Positions 52,509 through 61,032 are shown, counted from the stretch's first letter. The stretch: 64,000 nt of DNA from Paractinoplanes maris (GCF_023544465.1 NZ_JALPVL010000021.1:22944-86943), one strand, 5' to 3'. The notes: generated by a model from the letters alone, not told the origin. A program made the numbers and translations.

Positions 52509-53182
52509 GCCTCGGAAGTGGCCGGCACCAGCGCGGAGGCCGGAGCCGTTTCGATGAGGTACTCCATGACCAACTCCGGTTGCACGTCGACTGTGTCGTC
52601 GTTCCCGACGTGGACGACGTAGTAGTGCCAGCTCACCTCGAAGTCTGGTGGATCGGGCAGCAGCTCGGAGATCAGCTCGACCTTGTCGCCGCATCGAAGG
52701 CCGGCTTGGTGGCGCTGAGCCCGCGCGACCCGCTGGATCAAGTGCAGGATCGGCTTGTCGCCGCCGTAGTGGACGAGGTGCCCCGCTTCGCCGAAGAACA
52801 GTCTCGCCTCGGCTCTGCTCAGATCGTCGAGCGCTGCCGCCGCGGCCGGCACAAGATCGGCCGGCTCGGCGGCGCTGACCTGTTCCGCCAGGATGCAGAT
52901 GAGGGTGGCAACCCATTCTCCGGTGGGCTCGGGCGACGGATCCTCGAACTCCGGAACCGCAGGCACCTCATCCGACAGCAATCGAAGCAGCGTCTCCACT
53001 CGGGGGTCGTCGCGGGAGGCCAGGCCGACCCGGCTCAGGAATCGCGTCGATTCGTCCCGGCTGAACCCGTGAAGGTGCTCCAATGTCTCGGCCGTGAAGG
53101 CGACCTCGCCCTCGCCGACCTGTGCCGCCAACGCTTTGACCAATCGGTCTTCGACCAGACTTCCCACAGCGTCGTCTTTCAT
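52505..53182 (-). CDS. uncharacterised acidic protein
   Basis: 225 residues, acidic. The opening is MKDDAVGSLVEDRLVKALAA, the middle contains FSRDESTRFLSRVGLASRDD and DDLSRAEARLFFGEAGHLVH, and it ends VQPELVMEYLIETAPASALV. The C-terminal part (PDFEVSWHYYVVHVGNDDTV) is beta-rich. No family recognised. It is followed by an overlapping small gene. The pairing of an acidic protein and a small partner would suit an immunity or chaperone role, which is speculation. Confidence 0.6.
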   Translation of the reverse strand: MKDDAVGSLVEDRLVKALAAQVGEGEVAFTAETLEHLHGFSRDESTRFLSRVGLASRDDPRVETLLRLLSDEVPAVPEFEDPSPEPTGEWVATLICILAEQVSAAEPADLVPAAAAALDDLSRAEARLFFGEAGHLVHYGGDKPILHLIQRVARAQRHQAGLRCGDKVELISELLPDPPDFEVSWHYYVVHVGNDDTVDVQPELVMEYLIETAPASALVPATSEA

Positions 53183-53322
53183 TCGGTCAAGGTATCGGCG
53201 GCCACTGACAGAACCGGTCGTGCAACGGTTGATCGCAGCGCCCGCCGGTCGGTGAGCGGGCGGCGGACCCAACCGCATCGAGCTGGTCGCAGTGGCCGGA
53301 CTCCGTCGATTCAGGGCACATA

Positions 53323-53339
53323 TTGACCCGTACGGTCAA
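53323..53339. promoter_or_regulatory. TetR-like operator palindrome
   Basis: TTGACC-CGTAC-GGTCAA: 6-bp perfect arms, core CGTAC, the general form of TetR-family operators. It is separated by only 9 bp from a second palindrome at 53349. The cognate regulator is unknown. Confidence 0.5.
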
Positions 53340-53348
53340 AGGTCTCGA

Positions 53349-53366
53349 TTCGCACAAGGGTGCGAA
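53349..53366. promoter_or_regulatory. second palindrome, operator candidate
   Basis: TTCGCAC-AAGG-GTGCGAA: 7-bp perfect arms, 4-nt spacer. It lies 9 bp after the TTGACC palindrome and about 155 bp before the remnant regulator frame. Two different palindromes side by side suggest two regulators on one promoter. Confidence 0.5.
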
Positions 53367-53521
53367 AATTCGATGACGATCATTGCTCGCGACGATTGCC
53401 CGAGCGGACTTCGGGCACTAGAGACGCGGGTGCCTGGTTCGGTTCGGGGCGGGCGGGGCGCTCACGCGCTTCTCGTTGGGCCCGCCGCACGTCGCCGTAC
53501 CACCGGACACAGTGCGGAGAG

Positions 53522-54031
53522 GTGAGTGCCCAGCTGGCGAAACTCACCGATCTGCGATTGCTGCGACCGTCACCGCATCGGGTGGGGGACCTGCTGCCGT
53601 CCAGCCCCGAGTCCGCGATCGCCGACCTGATCAATCCGATCGAGATCGAGATCAAGGGCCGGGAGCGGCGGGCGGCCGAGCTGCGGTTCGAGCTGACCGC
53701 GCTGAGCTCCGTCTATTACGACAACCGGCACGTCCGCAACCGGCGCGAGGCCATCGACGTCGTGGCCAATGTGGAACCGGTGCGGACCTTGATCGGTGAT
53801 GTGGCCCGGCGCTGCTCGATCGAGGTCTTCAGCGCGCACCCGGGCATCCTGTCGGACGCCGCGATGGCACAGTCGCAGACCCAGGATCTCGAGCTGCTCG
53901 GGCGGGGCGTCCGGATGCGGGCCATCTACCAGCATCCGGTACGGGTCAACGCCACTATGCGGGCGTTCCTGGGCCGGCTGCGCGACGCCGGCTGCGAGAT
54001 CCGCACGGCGGACGAGATCGCCGACCGCATC
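53522..54031 (+). pseudogene. remnant of a TrmB/LuxR-type regulator (both ends missing)
   Basis: 170 codons read as a regulator sensor region: VSAQLAKLTDLRLLRPSPHR (end of an HTH helix pair), a coiled-coil-like AADLINPIEIEIKGRERRAA-type linker, RCSIEVFSAHPGILSDAAMA and VRMRAIYQHPVRVNATMRAF, ending GCEIRTADEIADRI. This matches the phospholipase-D-like middle of actinobacterial helix-turn-helix regulators. The N-terminal HTH is mostly absent, and the expected C-terminal LuxR helix-turn-helix is not found; after 54031 the frame becomes low-complexity. No clear start or ribosome-binding site exists. It is most likely a decayed gene. Confidence 0.6.
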
Positions 54032-54391
54032 CGAGCGCCAGCTGATCACCCGGGCGGCCAGCTCCCGGTGGGCCGCACCGCCGCCGGCCGGGCCGACCAC
54101 GATGGTGGTGTTCCCGGTCGTCACCGGCACGGCCGCCGGGCTCACGCCGCCGGTCCCGCCGTCACGCGGGCCGCCGGGCCGGTGCCCGTGAGCCCGGGCA
54201 CCGGCGTACGGAAACCATCAGTCCCAGGCCGTGGAGGCCGGGACGAAAAGAGAGCCGACAGTGAACGACGTCGTCATCGACCAATCCTTGCCGGAGAGTG
54301 AACCTCGTGGTCACCAGTCTTCTCCGGGGGCGTATCGATCGGTAGGGCGGCCGGGACGGCAGAAGCTGCATGGCAGTTTCCTGCCGGAACG
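54032..54391. other. 360-bp region with no intact gene
   Basis: After the regulator remnant, no frame on either strand has a ribosome-binding site with normal codon use. A short minus-strand stretch (about 54145-54030) reads VTTGNTTIVVGPAGGGAAHR, resembling a P-loop-like fragment, but it lacks the Lys and is too short to call. It is probably degraded sequence. Confidence 0.45.
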
Positions 54392-55060
54392 TCAGTCGGT
54401 GGGCGAGTCGAGATTGACCACCAGCATCATCGCGGCCAGCACGGCGAGCTGGACGTCGACCACTGCCTGCTGCACCGCGGCCCCCGCCCAGGGCTGCGCG
54501 CCGAGCTCCTTCATCCTGGCCTTGACCAGGTCGGCGGGCAGGTCCGGGAGCACCTGCCGCTCCCAGCCGAGCGCGCTGAGCAGGGCGCACAGGGCGGCCG
54601 TACGCGGCTCGACCGGCCCGCTGCCCTCGACGGCGGCCCGGATCCGCTGCCGGGTGTCACGCTCGGCGGCCGGCTCGACGCCGCCGGGCGCCGGATATCG
54701 GGTACGGGAGAACACCGCGAACACCTTGCCCTGCTCGCGGCGCAGAACCCCGGCCTCGACGAGCCGATCGAGGATGGGCTGCCGCGCGCCGCGGGCCAGC
54801 ACCGGGATCCAGGCGCTGGGTGTGCGGGCCGGGTCGCCGGCCAGCCGGCGCAGCACCGCGTCGGCCGCCGCGTCACCGGTCGGCGCGGGGTCGGCCACGA
54901 CCAGCCGGTCGTCGCGCACCTCGAGGCGACCGGCCAGCGCGAGCTGCAGCAGCAGCGCACCGGCGACCCCGTAGTCGAGATAGTCACCGACGGTCCAGGT
55001 GGCTCCGCTGTCGTCGTAGGCGAGCAGGACCAGCTCATCGGCGAGCGCGGCCGTTTCCAT
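54392..55060 (-). CDS. GPP34 (GOLPH3/VPS74-like) family phosphoprotein
   Basis: 222 residues: LADELVLLAYDDSGATWTVG, DYLDYGVAGALLLQLALAGR, LEVRDDRLVVADPAPTGD and VLRREQGKVFAVFSRTRYPA. This is the bacterial GPP34 domain, common in actinomycetes with many copies per genome. Eukaryotic members bind PI4P on Golgi membranes; the bacterial role is not known. No clear operon partner. Convergent with the remnant regulator region. Confidence 0.92.
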   Translation of the reverse strand: METAALADELVLLAYDDSGATWTVGDYLDYGVAGALLLQLALAGRLEVRDDRLVVADPAPTGDAAADAVLRRLAGDPARTPSAWIPVLARGARQPILDRLVEAGVLRREQGKVFAVFSRTRYPAPGGVEPAAERDTRQRIRAAVEGSGPVEPRTAALCALLSALGWERQVLPDLPADLVKARMKELGAQPWAGAAVQQAVVDVQLAVLAAMMLVVNLDSPTD

Positions 55061-55114
55061 GCTTCGACGGTAATCCGCCGGGATGCGACTGTCGCGCCGA
55101 GCGGTCCCGAGGGG

Positions 55115-55789
55115 TCACCCGGCAGTGAGCGGTGCCGGCGGATCGGAAGAACGGCAGTGAGCGGCGGTGCGGGCGGCGTCGTGCGGCGTGGCGGCGGCGA
55201 GGATGCCGGTGTGCAGGCCGGCCGGGGTGCCCGTACCGGTGTCCGGAAGCGCCGGGCGGTCGGCGACGGTGAGGTCGGCACGGACCCGGGCCGCGAAGTC
55301 GGCCGGCACGGCGAACTTGTCCTCGATCAGGGTGAGCAGCTCGCCGACCTTGTAGTCGCCCCACGGCACGACCACGGTGAGCGGCACGAAGACGCCCAGC
55401 CGCAGGCAGCCCAGCGCGTACCGGTCGACGTCGGCGCCGGTGATCCCGGCCGGCGCGCGGAAGTCGGTCTCGTCGGCGATCCGGATCAGCGTGGGACCGA
55501 CCACCGACGTGTAGCCGCTCAGCGCGTAGCTCTGGATCTGCAGATAGAACGACTCGTCGAGCACCAATTCGGCGCCGGGCTCGTCGATCTGTCCCTCGTA
55601 GCCGACGACCGTGGCCGCGCCGGCATCACCGGGCTCGCCCGGCACGAAAAGCACGGTGCCGGCCTTGGCCAGCCCGCAGTCCACGACGGCGGGCAGGTGC
55701 GCGGCGTCGTCCAGCACGATCCGGGTGGTCGCGTCGGCGGCGCCGGGACCGGCGGTGGCCCACAGCATCAGGTGGCGCCTGTTCGACAT
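55115..55789 (-). CDS. uncharacterised protein following a luciferase-like gene
   Basis: 224 residues. It opens MSNRRHLMLWATAGPGAADA, TTRIVLDDAAHLPAVVDCGL, then AGTVLFVPGEPGDAGAATVV, LDESFYLQIQSYALSGYTSV and LRLGVFVPLTVVVPWGDYKV, ending in a short variable tail. The start is supported by AGGAAGAG 6 nt before the ATG at 55789. Family not recognised with confidence; it recalls RiPP-recognition-type proteins seen next to flavin-dependent oxidoreductases in actinobacteria, a weak impression only. The upstream luciferase-like frame currently reads straight into it. Confidence 0.6.
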   Translation of the reverse strand: MSNRRHLMLWATAGPGAADATTRIVLDDAAHLPAVVDCGLAKAGTVLFVPGEPGDAGAATVVGYEGQIDEPGAELVLDESFYLQIQSYALSGYTSVVGPTLIRIADETDFRAPAGITGADVDRYALGCLRLGVFVPLTVVVPWGDYKVGELLTLIEDKFAVPADFAARVRADLTVADRPALPDTGTGTPAGLHTGILAAATPHDAARTAAHCRSSDPPAPLTAG

Positions 55790-55806
55790 CACGATCTCTT
55801 CCTGGC

Positions 55807-56524
55807 TCATCGCAGCCGGTCGGCGGCGTGGAGCGCGGTCAGCAGCAGCGACCCGGTCCGGTTGCCGGTCGGGTTGCGCCAGGGCCACCGGCACCATCGC
55901 GGTCAGCCGGGGCACCGGCCGGCCCGCGGCGGCGGCACCCTCGCGCAGCGCCGGCAGGACCGTCCGGCGCAGGTAGCGGGCCGGGGTGAGCCAGGTGACG
56001 GCCACGTCGGCGACCTCACCGGCCAGGCGTGCCATCGCCGGCCGCAGCACGCCCAGCCCCAGTTCCACGGTGGGTGCGGGGTGGGCCGGCAGCGCGGCGT
56101 GGCAGGAGACGTAGCGGCCGTCCAGGTCGACGACCTCGCCGGCGAGCAGTCCCCGGACCGCGGTCAGGTACTCCCGGGCGGCGGTGAGCGGGCTGCCGTA
56201 CGGCCGGCCGAGCAGCGCCCGCTGCAGCGAGGTCGCGCCCGGGCCGAAGCCCGCGACCACCGGCTGCCCGGTGGTCAACGCCAGCGACCGGGCCTGCATG
56301 GCCGCCTCGTACGGGTGCCGCAGCGGCATCAGGGTGACGCCCAGCCCGGTCGGCACCCGGAACCCGGCGCCGGTCGCATGGGCGAAACCCTGATGCGCCT
56401 CGGTCAGCAGGGACTGACCCTGCCACAGCCGGGCGGCCGGGGTGTGCCAGACCAGCGCCGCGAACGGCAGCACCTGCTCCGGCCGGTGCGGCAGGAACGG
56501 GATGAGCACGGAGTACGCGGTCAC
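55807..56524 (-). pseudogene. luciferase-like monooxygenase (LLM), damaged 3' end
   Basis: From the GTG at 56524 the frame reads as an LLM flavin-dependent oxidoreductase: VTAYSVLIPFLPHRPEQVLP, LGVTLMPLRHPYEAAMQARS, EYLTAVRGLLAGEVVDLDGR and a last good segment VPRLTAMVPVALA. It then loses normal codon use near 55885-55865. In the next frame a protein-like run RNPTGNRTGSLLLTALHAAD leads to a TGA at 55807. Full-length LLM proteins are about 300 residues, so the C-terminal third is lost. The original frame now continues in frame into the downstream gene to 55115, so a naive prediction would give a 469-residue fusion. GGGAGAGATCC precedes the start. Confidence 0.65.
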
Positions 56525-56667
56525 GGATCTCTCCCTTCGGGCATGCGGCGGCCGCCGGTCACCCGGCTGGTCTCGGTTGATTCCGGCGGCGTTGTCCGCC
56601 CCGGTGACTCCATGGTGGGTCGCCCCGGCGCCGTCGCACACCCACGATCACTGTCAGCAAGCTGCAT
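56521..56667 (-). CDS. possible small peptide gene upstream of the LLM remnant
   Basis: 48 codons, MQLADSDRGCATAPGRPTME to the end RRMPEGRDP. Its TGA overlaps the GTG of the LLM gene, as in a translationally coupled pair. Gly, Pro, Arg and Ser dominate the tail, but early codons have weak G/C bias and the ribosome-binding site (GGGAG, 11 nt) is marginal. It might be a RiPP-type precursor or a leader peptide, or simply chance. Confidence 0.3.
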   Translation of the reverse strand: MQLADSDRGCATAPGRPTMESPGRTTPPESTETSRVTGGRRMPEGRDP

Positions 56668-56753
56668 GACATCAACTACTCCCGGGCGCCGCCCGGCCCG
56701 TCCGAGGGCTCCGCGGTGGCTGCTCACGACCGGTGATCCAGTGGCAGGCGACA

Positions 56754-56790
56754 TGGACACACAGCGACGCGCGCTGGTACTAGTGGGACG
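56754..56790 (+). promoter_or_regulatory. promoter giving a leaderless transcript for the sensor gene
   Basis: -35 TGGACA (56754-56759), 18-bp spacing, -10 TACTAG (56778-56783). The expected transcription start, 7 nt after the -10, coincides with the GTG start codon at 56790. No Shine-Dalgarno sequence is present, consistent with a leaderless mRNA, which is common in actinobacteria. Confidence 0.55.
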
Positions 56791-58427
56791 TGCTGAGGGC
56801 CATCGAATGGATTGTGCTGGGAGTCGGTAGCGCGGCCGCCATCGTCTACGGCGTCCGTCGTCACCGGCCCGCCCGGATCGGACCCTGGCTGCTGCTCGCC
56901 GGCGCCATCCTGGCGAGCGCCGCCGGTGACGTGTTGACCGCGTTGAACCGGGCCGGCGTGGCCAATGTCTGCTTCTACGTCATGTTTGTGCTGGTCGCCT
57001 GTGGCCTGCTCCAGCTGACCCGGGTCGGTGCGATCCTCGTCGACCGGGCCCGGCTCATCGACCTGCTCGCGCTCGCGTGCTCGACGCTGCTGGTGGTCTG
57101 GGTGTTCGTCGTCGGCGACGCCGGCCAGATCGGGAACATCTCCGGGGCGTACGTGATCGGGGCCTTGCTGCTGCTCGCGGTGGTCGCCCGGGTGCTGGTC
57201 GCCGTCGGCCCGAACGTCTCGGCCGCGCTGCTGGTCGTCGGGGCGGTGGGTGTCCTGGTCAGTGACATCGCGCAGCCGCTGTGGCCGGGACGGCTGAGCG
57301 AGTCCGGGTTCGTGGTGCTCTACCTGGCCTGGGGCGCCGCCGGGCTGCACCCGTCGATGGCCAGGCTCACCGAGCCCGCGGTGCCGCGTCCGAGCCCGTG
57401 GCGCGTGCGCTGGGCCGCGCTGCTGGGCATCTCCGTCGCCACCCCGCCGGTCGTTCTGCTCATCGAGGCGATCAACGGCACGGTCGGCGACGGCGTGGTG
57501 ATCGCCGTGGCCGGTGCGATCACCCTTCTCCTGACCATCACCCGGCTGACCGACTCGGTGACCCTCAACGGTCAGGCCCTGACCCGGGAGCGCGGCCTGC
57601 GGCAGGCGAGCGCCGCGCTGGTCGCCGCGGCCGACACCACGGCCGTGGACGAGGCCGTCCGAGCCGCGATCGCCGAGCTCATGCCGCCGGACGCCATCCG
57701 CAGCACCGTCTTCGCCGTCGACGACCGCCAGCTCGCCCTCGAGGCGGTGCCCGACCTCGGGTCCGGCCCACCACCGCGAAGTTGGTGGATCGAGGACGCG
57801 GATGATGACTGCGCCACACTGGTCTGCCCGCTCTGGCTGGAACCGCTGGCCGTCGCCCGGCCCAACGGCGGTGCCCTGGTCCTGGTGGGTCGCCGGGAAA
57901 CTCTGACCGTCACCCGCGACACCCTCGAGGTGCTGGCCGGTCAGGCGGCGCTCGCACTGGATCGCATCTCGCTGGTCGAGGCGGTCGGCCGCCGCGACAG
58001 TGACCTCTACCTGCGCGCGGTGATCCGGAACAGCGCCGACATCATGGCGGTGATCGACGAGGACCAGCGCATCCGGTACGCCAGTCCCTCGCTGCGCCGG
58101 CTGCTCGGCACCGATGATCTTCCGCCGCTGGCCACCCTGGACGACCTGGTCCATCCGGACGACCGCCAACAGCTGAGCCGGGCTTTCGGCGGCTCGGGCG
58201 ACGGTGTGGTGTTCTGCTCGCTGGTGCGGGCCGACAAGAGCCAGGTGCTGGTCGAGGTCACGTACCGCGATCTGCGCGAGGACCGCCTGGTCCAGGGCTT
58301 CGTCGTGACGATGCGGGATTTCCCCCAGGGCCATGAGCCGGATGAGCAGCTGCGCCATGGCGACAACCTGGACGATCTACCGGCCCGGGTGAACCGGCGC
58401 AGCTCTCGACACAAGTTCCGCTACTGA
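56790..58427 (+). CDS. membrane GAF-PAS sensor protein without an output domain
   Basis: 545 residues. About eight TM helices in residues 1-245 (for example VCFYVMFVLVACGLLQLTRV, GAYVIGALLLLAVVARVLVA). A GAF-like domain follows (about 275-405: RQASAALVAAADTTAVDEAV, DTLEVLAGQAALALDRISLV), then PAS (about 410-505: LYLRAVIRNSADIMAVIDED, IRYASPSLRRLLGTD). Family members usually continue into GGDEF and EAL cyclic-di-GMP domains; here the protein ends 35 residues after PAS with VNRRSSRHKFRY. The stop is clean and overlaps the convergent APH gene by 7 nt. Either it signals through a partner or the output was lost. Confidence 0.85.
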   Translation: MLRAIEWIVLGVGSAAAIVYGVRRHRPARIGPWLLLAGAILASAAGDVLTALNRAGVANVCFYVMFVLVACGLLQLTRVGAILVDRARLIDLLALACSTLLVVWVFVVGDAGQIGNISGAYVIGALLLLAVVARVLVAVGPNVSAALLVVGAVGVLVSDIAQPLWPGRLSESGFVVLYLAWGAAGLHPSMARLTEPAVPRPSPWRVRWAALLGISVATPPVVLLIEAINGTVGDGVVIAVAGAITLLLTITRLTDSVTLNGQALTRERGLRQASAALVAAADTTAVDEAVRAAIAELMPPDAIRSTVFAVDDRQLALEAVPDLGSGPPPRSWWIEDADDDCATLVCPLWLEPLAVARPNGGALVLVGRRETLTVTRDTLEVLAGQAALALDRISLVEAVGRRDSDLYLRAVIRNSADIMAVIDEDQRIRYASPSLRRLLGTDDLPPLATLDDLVHPDDRQQLSRAFGGSGDGVVFCSLVRADKSQVLVEVTYRDLREDRLVQGFVVTMRDFPQGHEPDEQLRHGDNLDDLPARVNRRSSRHKFRY

Positions 58428-59401
58428 GCCGCCGGAAGGATCTGCAGGAGATCGTCCGGGCTCGTGACGATGCGGCGCAGCCGGCGCCAGGGTCCACTGC
58501 CGGGTGATCGGTCGGCGTCGTCGAGGAACAGCTCCCGCACCGCGTTCGCGAGTTGACAGAGCCAGAGACGGCGTACGAGATCGGGCCCGGCGACCATCGC
58601 CGGGTAGCTTTCCGCGAGCCATCCGATCACCTCGCGCACCTCGATGAGGGTCAGTCCGGTGACGTCCTCCCGGAGATAGGGCTCGATCTCCAGGTCGGGC
58701 GGGCCGAGCCGGACCCACTCGAAGTCCAGCACCGCCGTCAGCCGCCCGTCCTTCCAGAGCGCGTTCCCTAGGTGCGCGTCGCCGTGCACGCAGGCGAACG
58801 GGCCGGCGGCGGCCAGGGGGTCGGCGTCGGCGAGTTTGTGGAAGCGGGCCGCCACCTGGTCGATGAGCGCGGTGTCGGCGGCGCCGTCGCGCCTCGCTAT
58901 CGCCAGCAGGGCCTGAGCACGCCGCACCGGCAGAAGCGTGATGTCGGCGCCGACGAGCGCCGACGTCGACATCTCGCCGACCGGGCGCGGTGCAGCCAGA
59001 GCCGCGACGACGTCGGCCGGGAACCGGTGTGCGTGCAGTGCGGCCAGCGCGGCCCCGATCTGGTTCACCGCATCGTGTTGTTCCGCGCGGGACAGGTCAC
59101 GCCAGACCGTCGAGAGGGGAGCGCCGTCAACCAGCCGGGTCACCTGCCAGGAAAGCTCACCGTCGGAACCGCTGTCGAGCACTTCCGGGTAGGGCACTCC
59201 CGCGGGAAGTGCACACGTCACCGCCGCTTCGCGGGTGAAGCGCTCGCGGTCGCCTCGCCAGCAGATGCGCACGACGACCGGGCCGATGCGCCACACGTCG
59301 TTGGAATCGCTCGGCAGCAGCACGGGCACCGCCGCGGCCGGCAACCGCACTGCCTGCGATACCCGGGCGAGCCGGGCCCGCGTCGCCTCGTCGATACGCA
59401 T
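58421..59401 (-). CDS. APH-family phosphotransferase
   Basis: 326 residues. Kinase-like APH fold with RIGPVVVRICWRGDRERFTR (nucleotide-binding half), the catalytic Brenner motif CVHGDAHLGNAL and the metal-binding AVLDFEWVRLGPPDLEIEPY. Members phosphorylate aminoglycosides, choline, fructosamine and other small molecules; this one is a general APH/choline-kinase-like protein. Resistance cannot be inferred. The ATG at 59401 begins the domain (MRIDEATRARLARVSQAVRL). Confidence 0.9.
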   Translation of the reverse strand: MRIDEATRARLARVSQAVRLPAAAVPVLLPSDSNDVWRIGPVVVRICWRGDRERFTREAAVTCALPAGVPYPEVLDSGSDGELSWQVTRLVDGAPLSTVWRDLSRAEQHDAVNQIGAALAALHAHRFPADVVAALAAPRPVGEMSTSALVGADITLLPVRRAQALLAIARRDGAADTALIDQVAARFHKLADADPLAAAGPFACVHGDAHLGNALWKDGRLTAVLDFEWVRLGPPDLEIEPYLREDVTGLTLIEVREVIGWLAESYPAMVAGPDLVRRLWLCQLANAVRELFLDDADRSPGSGPWRRLRRIVTSPDDLLQILPAAQ

Positions 59402-59466
59402 GGAACTGGCCTACCCGCCTCCCGCGGCAAGGTCAATCGAGTTGGCCACCGCCGGGGTCGTACCGG

Positions 59467-60153
59467 TCAGGGGTTGATCAGTTTCCAGTCGCCCTCGGAG
59501 ATGACCTCAACGGTGCCGTCGACCGCCTTGATGGCGGTGTTGTCGTCGATGGCGTAAGTCGGGACGGGGATCCCGGACGCCCATTTCTGAATGTTGGACA
59601 GCGCGGTGTCCTCCATGCCCGGATCATTGAGGTGGGGGTACAGCGTGAAATCGACCAGCCCCAGCGCCCGGTCGGCGCCCTGCGCCATGTCGCTGCCGTC
59701 GGGGACGAATTGAAGGTCGAATTCCGCGTCGCAGTTGTACGGGGTGACCGCGATGCTCCCGGCGCTGACCCCGACATAGACCGTGTCGGTCAACGAGGGC
59801 AGGAGGTCAGCCAGACCCGACTGGCGCAGCCAATAGGTCAGATACAGCACGTCGCCGCCCCAGACGAGGAGGGCGTCGGCCGCCCGGACCGCCGGGACCC
59901 AGTTCTCCGGTCGAATGGTCGGCAGCGCGGTGAGCTCCAGCATTCCCAGCGATTTCCAGCCCAGCCCGCACAGCGGGATCGAAGCCTGGCCGTGAACCGC
60001 CTTCCACGCACTCTCACTGCCGCCGGGGAAAGGGTAGACACCGGTGGGGACGAACAGGGCCGTGGACTCGGCGATCGGCTTGCCCAGCAGGTCGACGAGC
60101 GCGTCGGAGATGCTCGGGTTACGGATGCCCGACGACGTGAGAAGGAACTTCAT
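59467..60153 (-). CDS. peptidase E (dipeptidase, family S51)
   Basis: 228 residues, typical size. The nucleophile is Ser130 in YVGVSAGSIAVTP, with the FTLYPHLNDP His region at about 172. Family hallmarks are LFVPTGVYPFPGGSESAWKA and DALLVWGGDVLYLTYWLRQS. It cleaves N-terminal Asp dipeptides in bacteria such as Salmonella; a cyanophycinase-like role is possible in the wider family. It has a good AGGAGAG ribosome-binding site. It lies 74 nt downstream of the membrane protein gene, with a hairpin between. Confidence 0.9.
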   Translation of the reverse strand: MKFLLTSSGIRNPSISDALVDLLGKPIAESTALFVPTGVYPFPGGSESAWKAVHGQASIPLCGLGWKSLGMLELTALPTIRPENWVPAVRAADALLVWGGDVLYLTYWLRQSGLADLLPSLTDTVYVGVSAGSIAVTPYNCDAEFDLQFVPDGSDMAQGADRALGLVDFTLYPHLNDPGMEDTALSNIQKWASGIPVPTYAIDDNTAIKAVDGTVEVISEGDWKLINP

Positions 60154-60212
60154 GACTCCACTCTCCTGAGGCCGCCACCTGGCGGCGATCATGTTGTCCG
60201 TCGGCTTTTGAC

Positions 60213-60228
60213 ACCGCTCGTGAGCGGT
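60213..60228 (-). terminator. stem-loop overlapping the stop codon of the 60228 gene
   Basis: ACCGCTC-AC-GAGCGGT on the minus strand, 7-bp arms, starting within the stop codon region. A GTCAAAAG tail follows rather than a U-tract. It may separate the membrane protein gene from the downstream peptidase E. Confidence 0.4.
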
Positions 60229-60962
60229 CAGCCGAGTTGGTTCGCGGTGGTGCGGAGGACATGCCAGCACAGTGCGCTCAGTGTCGCGGTGGCGATCACC
60301 GCGGCGAGCAGGATCGGCCAGGCCCGCCAGAGGCGCTGGACGGTGGCCAGCCACAGGAGAACGGCGAGCGGCACGATGATCTCGATGAGGTCCGCGACGC
60401 CCACGCCGCGGACAAAGACAACGTCCGGAGCACCGATCATCCGGAGGAGCCAGGACGGCGCCGCGGTGATGTCCTGCCAGCCCTGGCCGGACAGCAACCC
60501 ACAGGCGGCCCCCGCGGCCAGCGCCGCGCTTCGCACCGGCGCGGTACGCGTGATCTGGCCGAGCAGGCCCATGATCGGTCCGGCGACCACCGATATCAGC
60601 AGCCAAGCCAGGGTCGTGACCGCCAGCGAACGCAACGCGTACCCGTCCGCCGATGATCCGTCGACCAGCGTGCCGCCGCTCCATCGGCGGCTGACCACGA
60701 GGATCAACAGGTAATAGACCACCGTGGCCGCCACGAGCAGCGTGGTCGCACCGATCACCGCGGTCCGGCGGCTTGTGGCTGTCCATCCGGCCACCAACGC
60801 GGCCGTGCCCCAGGCGACGCCGCTGCTGACCACCGCGGTCGCGACCAGCCCGGCGAGGCCGTCGAGGGCGTCGACCGCGAACGCCAGCAGACCGAGCAGA
60901 GCCGCGGCCACCACGACCGCCACGACGCGACGTGCGGGACGCCGCACACCAATGTCGACCAT
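60228..60962 (-). CDS. seven-TM membrane protein of unknown function
   Basis: 244 residues with about seven hydrophobic helices: VVAVVVAAALLGLLAFAVDA, LVATAVVSSGVAWGTAALVA, AVIGATTLLVAATVVYYLLI, LAVTTLAWLLISVVAGPIMG, VRSAALAAGAACGLLSGQGW, IEIIVPLAVLLWLATVQRLW and ILLAAVIATATLSALCWHVL. The start is strongly supported by GGGAGGGAGGAGC before the ATG. No family recognised. It is divergent from the SigE-type sigma factor across a 139-bp gap and may be in its regulon. Confidence 0.7.
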   Translation of the reverse strand: MVDIGVRRPARRVVAVVVAAALLGLLAFAVDALDGLAGLVATAVVSSGVAWGTAALVAGWTATSRRTAVIGATTLLVAATVVYYLLILVVSRRWSGGTLVDGSSADGYALRSLAVTTLAWLLISVVAGPIMGLLGQITRTAPVRSAALAAGAACGLLSGQGWQDITAAPSWLLRMIGAPDVVFVRGVGVADLIEIIVPLAVLLWLATVQRLWRAWPILLAAVIATATLSALCWHVLRTTANQLG

Positions 60963-61032
60963 GCTCCTCCCTCCCCCGGAGCCGGCATCGGCACCGTTGT
61001 CCCACTGATCCGCACATGAAGTTTCGGGTGAC

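Larger units (their letters stand above)
53183..53521. other. 339-bp intergenic region with two palindromes
   Basis: No intact gene recognised. It contains two operator-like palindromes at 53323-53339 and 53349-53366. The surrounding bases are AT-richer than the window average, so it is probably regulatory DNA left upstream of a decayed regulator gene. Confidence 0.55.

Noticed and set aside
54030..54145. P-loop NTPase fragment on the minus strand
   Set aside because: The stretch VVGPAGGGAAHR lacks the Walker Lys and is too short to support a gene.
55115..56524. A natural two-domain LLM fusion protein of 469 residues
   Set aside because: The linker region has poor third-position G/C in this frame, another frame looks coding there, and the second protein has its own ribosome-binding site and start. 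A break is the better reading.
55115..56667. A complete RiPP (for example daptide-like) cluster
   Set aside because: No recognisable precursor, methyltransferase, aminotransferase or protease is present, and the family recall is too weak. Kept only as a finding.
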